In this document: piece by piece, positions 16,782-26,000 of the stretch
Layout: each line of letters starts with the position of its first letter
How positions within the stretch are numbered: position 1 is the stretch's first letter
Source: Candidatus Cloacimonadota bacterium
GTDB taxonomy: Bacteria; Cloacimonadota; Cloacimonadia; Cloacimonadales; GCA-2742885
DNA length: 39,721 nt
Reading direction: 5' to 3'
Assembly (NCBI GenBank): GCA_002742885.1
Contig: PDOO01000009.1
Span: 1-39,721, forward strand
Position numbers and translations under genes: made by a program
The notes under the pieces: model-generated
Seen by the model: the letters and a program-made list of their open reading frames with translations, nothing else
The model's database searches: none
What the model was told of the DNA's origin: nothing

Positions 16782-19229
16782 TTATCTTATTAAGGCAATT
16801 TTACCTTTAAAAGAATTTCCCTTGCTGTCTGTAATGATAAAGAAATAAACTCCGCTTCCGCAATCGGCGCCGTTGTTATTTTTTCCGTTCCAGCTGAATT
16901 GCAAAAATTTATCTTCTTTAAGTTCAACGGCAAGCTGTCCGCTCATGTCATATATTCGGCAAATATTTTTTCCTTTAGGCATTGAAGTCAATTCATTCTG
17001 AGAATTGAAATTTGATATAACGGCAATCTCTCCTTTTTCAGGATAAAACGGATTGGGGAAAACTTTAATTTCATCAATTTTTTCGTTTATTTTTACATTT
17101 GTTCCGACATCAACCGACATCAAGCCTTTATCGGTACCGAAAAATAAGAGTCCGCTTTCTTTAACGTAACCGAGAGATAAAATATTATCGGACAACATGG
17201 GATAGTCGGAAGACGAATAATTTGAATATAATTCTGTTTCGGGATCGTAAACGGTAAGTCCCGATGAAGTTGTTCCTATCCAAATTCTGTTAAAAGAATC
17301 TTTTATCATTGCCGACGGAGTTGACGAAACTGCTCCGAAAAGTCGAGGCTCGCCGACGATATAAAATGTGTCTTTATCCCATTGATTGGTTGTTCCCGAT
17401 CTTAACTTGAAACGCTTTACGCCTATTCCGAGTTTAAACCATTCTATTGCTTCATTCGGCATGCCGGGATTGCTTATTTTTCTTATGAAAATACCTGAGG
17501 AGCTTGCAAACCACATTTCTTCGTTACCCCAATTATCATAAATTTTTTCAACTCCGTAAATAAAGCCTGAACGCAAATCACTCGGCGCGGGTTTTTCCCA
17601 ATCATTCATATTTTCAATTTCATCGATATTTCTCGAATGGTAAATTTTGGCTCCGGTTGCGATTCCTCCGAAAATTATTTCATTCTCAAAAAAATATTTG
17701 CTGAATGGATCATTCCCGTATTCTGTTGACCACGGAACAATGAAATCTTTATTTTTGACAGGATTATCAAGATCAGAAACAGGATTGAAAATATCTATCC
17801 TTCCGCCTTCTCCCATGCAACTGACCCAAACATTGTCTTCAGAATCGACTGAAATATCCGATACCCATTCATGCATCAAACCGTCTGATCTGGTAATTTC
17901 GCCCCAAATTCCGTCCGGAGAGAGAATGGAAACAGCTCCTTTCCAGCCGTGTTGCAAACTGCGTCCGAAACATCCGAAATAAGCATTGTTTTTACTGTCA
18001 AACGCCATAGAATAAATATTGTTTGATCTGATCGGAGAATTATCAATATTGTAAGTTGTCCAATTTTCTCCGTCAAAACAAGAAATTCCCTGAGTACCCG
18101 TAAAAGAAGGAACTTGACCTTTATAACCGCTGGCAACCCAAAGCATTCCGTCTTTATCTGTTTTTATTCTCGTAATTAAATTCGATGAGACGGAGTTCGA
18201 CAAATATTGAACCCAATCATCTTCTTCATTAATAAAAAGACCTTCTCCCCAGGTTCCGACAGCAATTTTATCTCCTGCGTATTTTATGGCGCTGATTTTA
18301 TCGGTTCCTATATCGATTGTTTTTTTATTCTCAAAATTGTCTCCTGAAAAAACATATAAATCATGATCGCCGAAAAAGTTGTACATTCTTGTCGAATAAT
18401 CTTTATTGCCTCCGGAACAATAAATATTTCCCGAGTTATCTATAAAAACAGGCAGAATACTTTGTTCTTCGCCTTCCAGGACATCTTCTTTTACGATCCA
18501 ATTCGAAAAATCATCCGAATCATCGATAATTGCCAAACCTGATTTAGTTCCGACAGCTGTAACGCCTTGCGAATGATAGAGACAATTAATTTCATCGGAC
18601 GGCAGAGGAGAATTGCTTTCATCCAGCAAATCAAAAGAAACTCCGTTAATAATGTCTTCCAGATTACCGTAATTCAATCCTCTTACGGTACCGACCAGCA
18701 ATACATCATTATCGGTAACAACCGCATCGACAATAAAATTATCGGCAAGATTTTGAGTTAATGTGCAATTTTTAAGCAAAACGGGAAAATTTATTCCGTC
18801 TAAATATTGGAAAATACTGAGTCCTTCCTCGGTGCAAACCAAAATATATTCTTTATGATAAATCAATTTCCTTATATAAGGAGAAACCAGACCCATATCC
18901 GAATTTATTTTATATTGAAAAGTTCCGTTTTTTAAACTTGCCACTTCATTTTTATAAGAACCGATTAAAATTTCGCGGTGTTTTTTGTCATACATCAAAG
19001 AGGTCAGATCAATTCCGTTCAGTCCGTCCAAAGCGGTGTAATTTTCGGTAAAACTTTTCAGGTCTTCATTAAAAACTTCTAAACCGCCCCAAGTGGCGAT
19101 ATATATGCGGTTATCAACTTTTATGAAATCGGTTATGTGAGTAGTGTTTGTATAAATTTTCCAATTTTTAATGCTGAAAAGAGAGTAAGAAAGAAACAGC
19201 ATAAAAGTAAGAAAAAATATTTTTTTCAT
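16782..19229 (-). CDS. Secreted beta-propeller protein with C-terminal sorting domain, PorZ-like
   Basis: The protein has 815 residues. Residues 1-20 (KKIFFLTFMLFLSYSLFS) form a signal peptide. It then reads NWKIYTNTTHITDFIK, RIYIATWGGLEVFNED and EILIGSYKNEVASL. Such blades, with later ones like KIAVGTWGEGLFI, GMLWVASGYKG and NRIWIGTTSSGLTVYD, belong to the two-component-regulator-propeller (Reg_prop) type and probably make two propellers. The last 100 residues form an Ig-like sorting domain: KVFPNPFYPEKG, CRIYDMSGQLAVEL, FSWNGKNNNG and GSGVYFFIITD. The start W-x-x-Y, two propellers, this length and a C-terminal sorting domain are the layout of PorZ, a cell-surface type IX secretion component of Bacteroidota. 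Orthology is inference; it may instead be a generic exported propeller protein. Confidence 0.75.
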   Translation of the reverse strand: MKKIFFLTFMLFLSYSLFSIKNWKIYTNTTHITDFIKVDNRIYIATWGGLEVFNEDLKSFTENYTALDGLNGIDLTSLMYDKKHREILIGSYKNEVASLKNGTFQYKINSDMGLVSPYIRKLIYHKEYILVCTEEGLSIFQYLDGINFPVLLKNCTLTQNLADNFIVDAVVTDNDVLLVGTVRGLNYGNLEDIINGVSFDLLDESNSPLPSDEINCLYHSQGVTAVGTKSGLAIIDDSDDFSNWIVKEDVLEGEEQSILPVFIDNSGNIYCSGGNKDYSTRMYNFFGDHDLYVFSGDNFENKKTIDIGTDKISAIKYAGDKIAVGTWGEGLFINEEDDWVQYLSNSVSSNLITRIKTDKDGMLWVASGYKGQVPSFTGTQGISCFDGENWTTYNIDNSPIRSNNIYSMAFDSKNNAYFGCFGRSLQHGWKGAVSILSPDGIWGEITRSDGLMHEWVSDISVDSEDNVWVSCMGEGGRIDIFNPVSDLDNPVKNKDFIVPWSTEYGNDPFSKYFFENEIIFGGIATGAKIYHSRNIDEIENMNDWEKPAPSDLRSGFIYGVEKIYDNWGNEEMWFASSSGIFIRKISNPGMPNEAIEWFKLGIGVKRFKLRSGTTNQWDKDTFYIVGEPRLFGAVSSTPSAMIKDSFNRIWIGTTSSGLTVYDPETELYSNYSSSDYPMLSDNILSLGYVKESGLLFFGTDKGLMSVDVGTNVKINEKIDEIKVFPNPFYPEKGEIAVISNFNSQNELTSMPKGKNICRIYDMSGQLAVELKEDKFLQFSWNGKNNNGADCGSGVYFFIITDSKGNSFKGKIALIR

Positions 19230-19355
19230 ATTTTACCTCAATTTAAATTTAGCGGAATCAATTTTGATATAACATTAAAACATAATTACGATGAATTCTG
19301 TTACAGAAAAGTTTAAACTTAATCGAAAAAATCTTAGTTTTGCAAAGAGCGGAAA

Positions 19356-20486
19356 TTAATTTCTCATGAAATTTAATTGCAGTAATTTTAATGCCTTTGC
19401 CAGTTCTTCCTTAAATTTTTCCGGATTATCGTAAACTTTATCGGAAGCAAGCGCGAAATGAATTTCCTTATCTGCAAAAACGAAGTGATAAGCAAAATAA
19501 TTTTTACAGGTCAAATATTCGTCTTTCAATCTGAATAATTGCTTTATTTCCGCAACTGTATAGGAATTGACCGTTTCGGGAATACTGTCTTTTATAAATT
19601 CAATTCTTAAAACGGAATCAATTTCCATGCCCCGTTTATTTTTATCATAATAACCTGCTTCTACAACATAATCGGACTTAGCATTATTCTCGTAAGCAAT
19701 AATCCATTCCAAATCAAAAAACAAGACAGTTTTTTTCAACGATCTTGCAATTATATTGGAATCATGAAGATTTATATCAATCAAAGCTTTCATAAATAAT
19801 TCTTTGTCTTTAAAATAATCTATTAAAGTTTTATAGTTTTTTATGTTTTCGTTTAATCTGAAATTTCTGACAGATTTAATATCGTTTAAAACTGCAAAAA
19901 ATAAATTCAAGAGTAAAGAGTGCAAATAAAAAAAGTTATTGCTCATTATTACCGTAAAAGGAGTATAAATAAAAAAGTTAACTATAATATTATAAGTAAC
20001 CATGAAAAGAACAATAAAAATTATAACGTACAAAGTACGCAATTTCATTGCAACGCAAAAATAAAAGAAAAACTGCAGTATGCCGACGTAATAAAGCAGC
20101 TTGCAGGGCATCGTAACGTAAGAGGACATAACCAATATGCCTATAGCAACAAAATAACCCCAAAGAAGTACTATTTCCTGATGGTATTTTTTATATAAAT
20201 CAGTGTAAGTAAGTCCCCATGCAACCAGAGGACTGGGAACAATAATAAAAAAACGAATTATGCTTAGCTTAAAGAAATTTTCGGAAAGAATAATTATATC
20301 GAAGATACCGAATAAAGAAAGGAAAAGCATTCCGGTAATATACAGTAATCTGTGAAACAGAACAACTCTTTTTTCGTAAAATTTATTATATTTTTCTTTT
20401 TCGTCTTTTTTCAAAAATATATACATTTCTTTTTCATCAACTAAACCGAAAGATGACAGCATCGCATCTAAAGAACTTGTTTTCAT
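19356..20486 (-). CDS. Six-helix membrane protein with cytoplasmic C-terminal domain, unknown function
   Basis: The protein has 376 residues. An N-terminal amphipathic stretch (1-40) leads to about six membrane helices between 42 and 225 (for example RLLYITGMLFLSLFGIF, LLWGYFVAIGILVMSS and LYVIIFIVLFMVTY). Residues about 230-376 are soluble, alternating strands and helices (LEWIIAYENN, YVVEAGYYDKN, IHFALASDKVY), perhaps a diverged GAF-like sensing domain. The architecture resembles membrane sensors of diguanylate cyclases or kinases, yet no GGDEF, kinase or other output motif is present. It may have lost its output or signal through a partner. GGAG precedes the start. I cannot name the family. 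Confidence 0.6.
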   Translation of the reverse strand: MKTSSLDAMLSSFGLVDEKEMYIFLKKDEKEKYNKFYEKRVVLFHRLLYITGMLFLSLFGIFDIIILSENFFKLSIIRFFIIVPSPLVAWGLTYTDLYKKYHQEIVLLWGYFVAIGILVMSSYVTMPCKLLYYVGILQFFFYFCVAMKLRTLYVIIFIVLFMVTYNIIVNFFIYTPFTVIMSNNFFYLHSLLLNLFFAVLNDIKSVRNFRLNENIKNYKTLIDYFKDKELFMKALIDINLHDSNIIARSLKKTVLFFDLEWIIAYENNAKSDYVVEAGYYDKNKRGMEIDSVLRIEFIKDSIPETVNSYTVAEIKQLFRLKDEYLTCKNYFAYHFVFADKEIHFALASDKVYDNPEKFKEELAKALKLLQLNFMRN

Positions 20487-20688
20487 TAATTTTACTCCAA
20501 ATTTGCAATATTATATAATCAATACGTCAGCCATAAACTTAAAAATCACATGTTAAAGTCAAATAAATTTTTAACAGATTTTGCAAAAAAATCACAACAG
20601 ACCGGCAATGAATTTATTATTGTATTGTTATGTGTCCGCTTAAGATTGATAAAATAAAAAAATAATAATGAAATGTTAAAGGGAAATA

Positions 20689-20764
20689 TGGTGGAGCATA
20701 GCGGGCTCGAACCGCTGACCTCTACACTGCCAGTGTAGCGCTCTCCCAGCTGAGCTAATGCCCC
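20689..20764 (-). tRNA. tRNA-Ala (anticodon GGC)
   Basis: On the minus strand the 76 bases fold as a full cloverleaf: acceptor GGGGCAT with ATGCTCC, D-arm TAGCTCAGCTGGGAGAGC, anticodon stem CTACA/TGTAG around loop CTGGCAG (anticodon GGC) and T-arm GCGGTTCGAGCCCGC. The terminal CCA is encoded. It reads alanine GCC/GCU codons. Confidence 0.97.
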
Positions 20765-20964
20765 AACAGCAAAGTCAAAATCCTTATCATTGCTTCGTAA
20801 GTCAAGCATTTATTTTATGATTTTTAAAAATATTTGTCGCCTCAGTTGTTTTTCGGATCTTAATCAGCATTATTTTATACAGATGTATTTTTTTCTTGTC
20901 ATTTTGAGCAGGCATTTTTCTTTGCCTGAATTAATTATAATGATAAAAAATAAAGGAGTAATTA

Positions 20965-22371
20965 ATGGATTATAAAATTTCGGACTTGAATCTTGCCGAT
21001 TTCGGACGAAAAGAAATTGATATTGCCGAAACCGAAATGCCGGGTTTAACGGCTCTGCGCAAAAAATACGGAAAACAAAAACCTCTCGCCGGAGCCAAAA
21101 TAACAGGTTCTTTGCACATGACGGTTCAAACAGCGGTTCTTATCGAAACTTTAAAAGAATTGGGAGCTGAAATTCGTTGGGCAAGCTGCAATATTTTTTC
21201 AACTCAAGATCATGCCGCGGCAGCTGTCGTAAAAGCGGGAATTCCGGTATTTGCCTGGAAAGGCGAAACTCTTGAAGAATATTGGGAGTGTACAAAACAA
21301 GCATTGCTTTTCGGCGAAGAAGAAGGACCGGATATGATTGTTGACGACGGGGGAGATGCCACTTTGATGATCCATGAAGGTGTTCGTCTGGAAAAGGAAT
21401 TTGAGGAAACCGGTGTTATCCCTCAACCTTCATCAGCGGGAAGAGAACAGCAGATCATGAACATGGAAATACTTAAAGATATGGATAAATATCCCAAGCG
21501 TTGGCATAAAATTGCCGAAAAAATAAAAGGATGCAGCGAAGAAACAACCACCGGGGTTCACAGACTTTATCAAATGATGGAAACCGGATCTCTGCTTTTC
21601 CCGGCAATAAATGTTAATGACTCTGTTACAAAATCAAAATTCGATAATCTTTACGGTTGTCGAGAAAGTTTGGCTGACGGAATAAAAAGAGGAACTGACG
21701 TGATGGTTGCCGGCAAGGTTGTGGTTGTTTGCGGTTACGGAGATGTCGGAAAAGGCTGCGCTCAATCAATGAGAGGATTCGGAGCAAGAGTTATCGTAAC
21801 CGAAATTGATCCGATTTGCGCTTTGCAGGCGGCAATGGAAGGCTTCAAAGTAGCAAGATTGGAAGATGTTGTTAAAGAAGCCGATATTTTTGTAACGGCA
21901 ACCGGAAATTGCGATGTCATCACGGTTGAACACATGCAACAAATGAAAGATTACGCGATTGTCTGCAATATCGGTCATTTTGATAACGAAATTCAGGTTG
22001 ATGCTCTTTATGAATTGGAAGGAGTTCAAAAAGTAAATATCAAACCTCAAGTTGACAGGATAATTTTCAAAGACGGAACGTGCATAATTCTTCTTTCCGA
22101 AGGTCGTCTCGTAAATCTCGGAAATGCCACGGGTCATCCCTCTTTCGTGATGAGCAATTCTTTCACTAATCAAGTTTTGGCTCAAATGGAAATTTGGCAA
22201 AAAGATCTTAAAACAGATGTTTATCGTCTTCCCAAACATTTGGATGAAGAAGTTGCCGGACTTCATCTTGAAAAGTTGGGAGTTAATTTGACAATCCTCT
22301 CCGATAAACAAGCTCGTTATATCGGAGTTAATAAGAAAGGACCTTTCAAGCCTGAACATTACAGATATTGA
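20965..22371 (+). CDS. ahcY: S-adenosylhomocysteine hydrolase (adenosylhomocysteinase)
   Basis: This NAD-dependent enzyme of 468 residues splits S-adenosylhomocysteine into homocysteine and adenosine, keeping methyltransferases free of product inhibition. Visible landmarks are [49 protein letters not shown], the Rossmann loop [26 protein letters not shown] and C-terminal [17 protein letters not shown]. The final residues KPEHYRY carry the Lys and Tyr that close the neighbouring subunit's NAD pocket. AAAGGAG lies before the ATG, and a TATAAT at 20936-20941 could be its -10 box. A strong terminator follows. I looked for an SAH riboswitch fold in the leader and did not see one. Confidence 0.97.
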   Translation: MDYKISDLNLADFGRKEIDIAETEMPGLTALRKKYGKQKPLAGAKITGSLHMTVQTAVLIETLKELGAEIRWASCNIFSTQDHAAAAVVKAGIPVFAWKGETLEEYWECTKQALLFGEEEGPDMIVDDGGDATLMIHEGVRLEKEFEETGVIPQPSSAGREQQIMNMEILKDMDKYPKRWHKIAEKIKGCSEETTTGVHRLYQMMETGSLLFPAINVNDSVTKSKFDNLYGCRESLADGIKRGTDVMVAGKVVVVCGYGDVGKGCAQSMRGFGARVIVTEIDPICALQAAMEGFKVARLEDVVKEADIFVTATGNCDVITVEHMQQMKDYAIVCNIGHFDNEIQVDALYELEGVQKVNIKPQVDRIIFKDGTCIILLSEGRLVNLGNATGHPSFVMSNSFTNQVLAQMEIWQKDLKTDVYRLPKHLDEEVAGLHLEKLGVNLTILSDKQARYIGVNKKGPFKPEHYRY

Positions 22372-22398
22372 TAAAATTCGTTTAAATTACGAAAAAAT

Positions 22399-22437
22399 CC
22401 CGGAGCATCGATTATCGGTTCTCCGGGTTTATTTTTT
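22399..22437. terminator. Bidirectional intrinsic terminator between ahcY and a minus-strand relic
   Basis: CCCGGAG (22399-22405) pairs with CTCCGGG (22421-22427) around a 15-base loop. On the plus strand it is followed by TTTATTTTTT. On the minus strand it is followed by ATTTTTTCG. It can end both ahcY and the convergent, now broken gene at 22457-22762. Confidence 0.85.
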
Positions 22438-22456
22438 GGGTTTCGAGGTAAGATAT

Positions 22457-22762
22457 TTAATTATCGAAACGTAAAATTTCTTTGAAATTTTTATTAACGA
22501 GATTATTGATCTCTGTCTTCAAAAAATAAAATATTGTTAACTCTTTGCCTGCAAGAATGCCCCGAGAGTTTAAATCGATACTCTCCGGAGCATCGTAAAA
22601 ATTGTCAATGCTTGATTAGTATCCTCTTTGGTCTTTCGTCCTTTCAAAAATATCCGTCAGAAATGCAGAAATACCGTTTGTTTTTATGCCTGATTCGCAG
22701 AATAAAGAGTTGAATTTGTCGAATATGTTAAAAAAAATAAACTCGAAAACAAAAATAATTGA
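22457..22762 (-). pseudogene. Relic of an unidentified protein gene, about 100 codons with one internal stop
   Basis: Reading the minus strand from plus position 22762 down to the TAA at 22459-22457, the frame is open for about 100 codons apart from one TAA at 22618-22616. The text looks protein-like on both sides of the stop: IFDKFNSLFCESGIKTNG, ISAFLTDIFERTKDQRGY, stop, SSIDNFYDAPESIDLNSRG, ILAGKELTIFYFLKTE and FKEILRFDN. I see no start codon in a good place; the ATA before FDKF may be a mutated ATG. A two-way terminator directly downstream supports a former gene. I do not recognise the family. Confidence 0.5.
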
Positions 22763-22828
22763 TTAAATGTTCAAAAATAAATTAAGCCTGAGTATAATTG
22801 GAATTTTTTATGCTTATTGAATGTTTGA

Positions 22829-23023
22829 ATTTTTTCCGTAACGCAGAATTTATCAATAAACATAAGACAAAAGTTAAAAACTGTTGACGAAGAGGTAAAG
22901 CCCTGTATTAACTGCTTTGAACGGAACGGTTCAGATCCAAACGGATCGGCAGTTTCTTCCGGAGTTTATTTCTGTTGCATGAAAGCCGGAAAAAAGTTGA
23001 ATTCAAAACCTGTTCCTCATTAA
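22829..23023 (+). pseudogene. Relic of a FlgD-Ig / type IX sorting domain
   Basis: The plus-strand frame ending at TAA 23021-23023 is open for 64 codons without an ATG at its head. It reads IFSVTQNLSINIRQKLK, TVDEEVKPCINCFERNG, SDPNGSAVSSGVYFCC and MKAGKKLNSKPVPH. This lines up with the end of intact sorting domains in the window (pattern: FSL..N..V.I.IYN..GQ.VK.L....GKH...W.G.D..GK.V.GGVYFY.M). The Trp before NG is Arg, the IYN segment is partly deleted, and a TGA at 22826 cuts off the NPF part. It is therefore the decayed tail of a lost secreted protein. It ends 15 bases before the next gene. Confidence 0.7.
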
Positions 23024-23038
23024 ATAATCGAGGTAAAT

Positions 23039-26000
23039 ATGAAATTACAAAAATATATTTTGATGATGTTGTTATTTTTAACGGCAGTACTTTTTGCCGA
23101 AGACGTAAATGTTTATTTTGAAGATGTCGGCAATGTCATTGCCGGCGAAGAATTTATTTTGCCGATTAAAACAGATTCGGTTTTGACGAATATTTATTCT
23201 TTTGAATTCAGAATAACTTACTCCCAAGATCATTTGGAGTTTATCGAACTGTCCGAAGAAGAAACTCTTTGTGACGGATTCGGTTTTATTGCCGTAAATT
23301 CCGATAATCCCGGGGTTCTTGAAATTGCGGCTGCCGGAAGTTCTCCTTTGGAAGGGACAGGCAGAATCCTGAATCTTAAATTTTGCGCAATCGACGCTTA
23401 TTACGCGAGCGTAAACTTTAACCCCGTAAGCGAAAATTTTTTCAACGAAGGTTTGCCGTCTGCTTCTTTTGCAGGTATTTCTTTTTACATTGTTAATCCT
23501 CCGTCTTTGAATGTTGATCCGGACAGCGAAATACTGGGTATAGGAAAAACTTTGCAAATGAGTGTTTCCGGAGCTTATACGGGGAACATTGTTTGGGAGG
23601 TTGATGATGAAAATATTGCTTCAATCGACGATAGCGGACTTCTTACTGCTCTTTCCTCAGGCATTGTTACCGTTACGGCAACTGATGAAGAGGGTGTTTC
23701 CGGAACGAATGACGGAATAATTGAAATTCGTCCTGTTTCTCTTATTCCTGAAGATTCTGAGGTCTTTCAAACAAACTCGGTAAATATTCCCGTAAATGTT
23801 ACCGGATTAAATGGACTTGAGGTAAATTCTCTGCAATTTAATATAAGATTTGGAGATGATTTGGAATGTATCGGAATAAATACCGAAAATACAATTGCCG
23901 AAGGCTCTGAGACATCTTTTCAAAATTACGGAAACTATGCCTTAATCTCTCTTGCTTCATCTCAAAATTGGACGGAAGACGGATTGTTTTTTGAATTGAT
24001 TCTTGAGGCAACGGAAGAAGATTACGGTAACCGGATTATTCGCATTGAATCAGGATTTTTCAATGAAGACGTTTTGTTTTATACCGAAGAAGCAAATTGT
24101 GAAATAAAACAACTTCCGGTTTTGGAAATTACTCCGGCGCACGTAGAAATTTTTGCCGGAAATACCGTTCAGTTAAGTGTCTCTGACAATGCAACCCTGC
24201 CTGTTGTCTGGACTTCCTCAAACGAAGAAGTTGCAAGCGTTGATCAAAACGGATTGTTGACCGCTCATAAAAGCGGTCCGGTCGAAATTTCTGCGGAAGA
24301 TGCCGTCAACGTTTCCGGAAACCTTTCCGATATAACGGTTTATGACGGCAGATTGAAAATAATTCAAACTTACGCCGAGCCGCAGGCAAGAGTCAAAGTT
24401 CCTGTTTGCGTCGAAGATATTTCTCCCGAAAAAGCATTTTCTTCATTTGAAATTAATTTCTCTTATAATACCGATAAACTTGAGTTCGTCGAAATTGATA
24501 AAAACGGTTGCGAGTGCGAGGATTGGACATTTATTTTAAACGAAAATTCTTATAATGCGCATATTTCGGGAGCCGGAGACTCCGATGTTTACGACGGAAC
24601 GCTTTTTTACTTGGTTTTTGATGCAAAAGAAAGTTTGCTTGTTGAAGAAAATGCTTACGTAACAATTAATTCTTCTGTTTTTAATGAAGGCTTTCCTGCT
24701 TTGAAAACGGAAAACAATTACGTAACCGGACATCCTGTTTTAGAGGTTGATTTCAGTGTTGCAAATACTTTGGCAATGATTAATGCGGATGTTCAATTTT
24801 CCGATTTATCGACGGGAAATCCGATAGCGCGGGAATGGGATTTCGATAATGACGGAACGGTTGACTCTGCGGAACAAAATCCGATTTGGCAATACGATGC
24901 CCCCGGAATTTACTCTGTAAGATTAACGGCAGCATCTTTAGCCGCCGAAAAGTCAATCGTAAAAGAACAATATATTGAAATTACGGAAGAAGTCAGTTTA
25001 AATCTTCCCGAAAACGGTTTTTCTTTTAACGAAGACGAATCTTTGAATGTTGATTTCGCTCAATATATTGCGGATTGCGACGGAATATCTTGCGCAATAG
25101 ATTTAATCGATTCGGATACGGAAGAAATAACCGTTGATATTAATATGACTGATGTTGTTTTTTCTGCCGAGCCGAATTGGTTCGGTTCCGGTAACTTTAT
25201 CTTTCAAGTTTATTATGCCGACAGAAGCGTATCTCAGGATACCGTAATCGTAACGGTTTTGCCTGTTAATGATTCTCCCGAATTAAACTTGCCGGATTCA
25301 TTTGATTTTAACGAAGATGAAACGGCTGAGTTTGATTTAAGCGACTTTATTTCCGATATAGATAATGAATCGGAAGAGCTTTCTTTGACTTTTTCCGGAA
25401 ATACTGAAATTTCTTTGTCATTTGACGGTTTTATGCTTACCGTATCGGCTCCCGAAAATTGGAACGGATCGGAAGCAGTAACATTTGCGTTATCCGACGG
25501 AGAACGTCTTACACGCAATATCAGAGCAAAGGGCGGAAGAACGGAAGTCTCGGCAGAAGTTACTTTTAACTGCCTTCCGGTTAACGATGCTCCGCAGGTT
25601 ATTCAAGAGTTTGAAGACTTGGTATTGGATGAAGATTTTGCCGATTTAAGCATTAATCTTAATGATTATTTCTTTGATCCCGACGGAGATGAAATGATTT
25701 TTACTCCGGAATTTAATTCCGAACATATAGAAGTTTCCGTTACCGGTCCCGTTGCTTTTATCAGCTCCTTGGAAAATTGGAACGGAGAAACTCAAATTGC
25801 TTTTATCGCCGATGACGGAATAAACGATATTCTCAATTATTTTTTCAGAAAAAGGGATTTTTCCGAAAGCAGCTTGAATATAACGGTTAATCCCGTTAAC
25901 GATGCGCCGGAAATAATTTCTTTTATTCCGGAAGAAACGGAATTTGATTTTACCGGTAATCTCAGTGTCTCGTTAGGTTTTTCGGTGGAGGCATTCGATG

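Noticed and set aside
20806-20964. Possible SAH riboswitch before ahcY
   Set aside because: The leader has one small hairpin (CAGGCA/TGCCTG, 20909-20928) overlapping the likely promoter, and none of the conserved riboswitch core that I could see.
21766-22359. 197-codon open frame on the minus strand inside ahcY
   Set aside because: It lies entirely opposite a fully convincing ahcY, and its translation has no domain; codon bias of the real gene leaves the opposite strand open.
23078-23557. 159-codon minus-strand frame inside the modular secreted protein
   Set aside because: Its translation is rich in Arg/Lys and has no domain; the plus-strand cohesin-like and Big_2 motifs explain the sequence.
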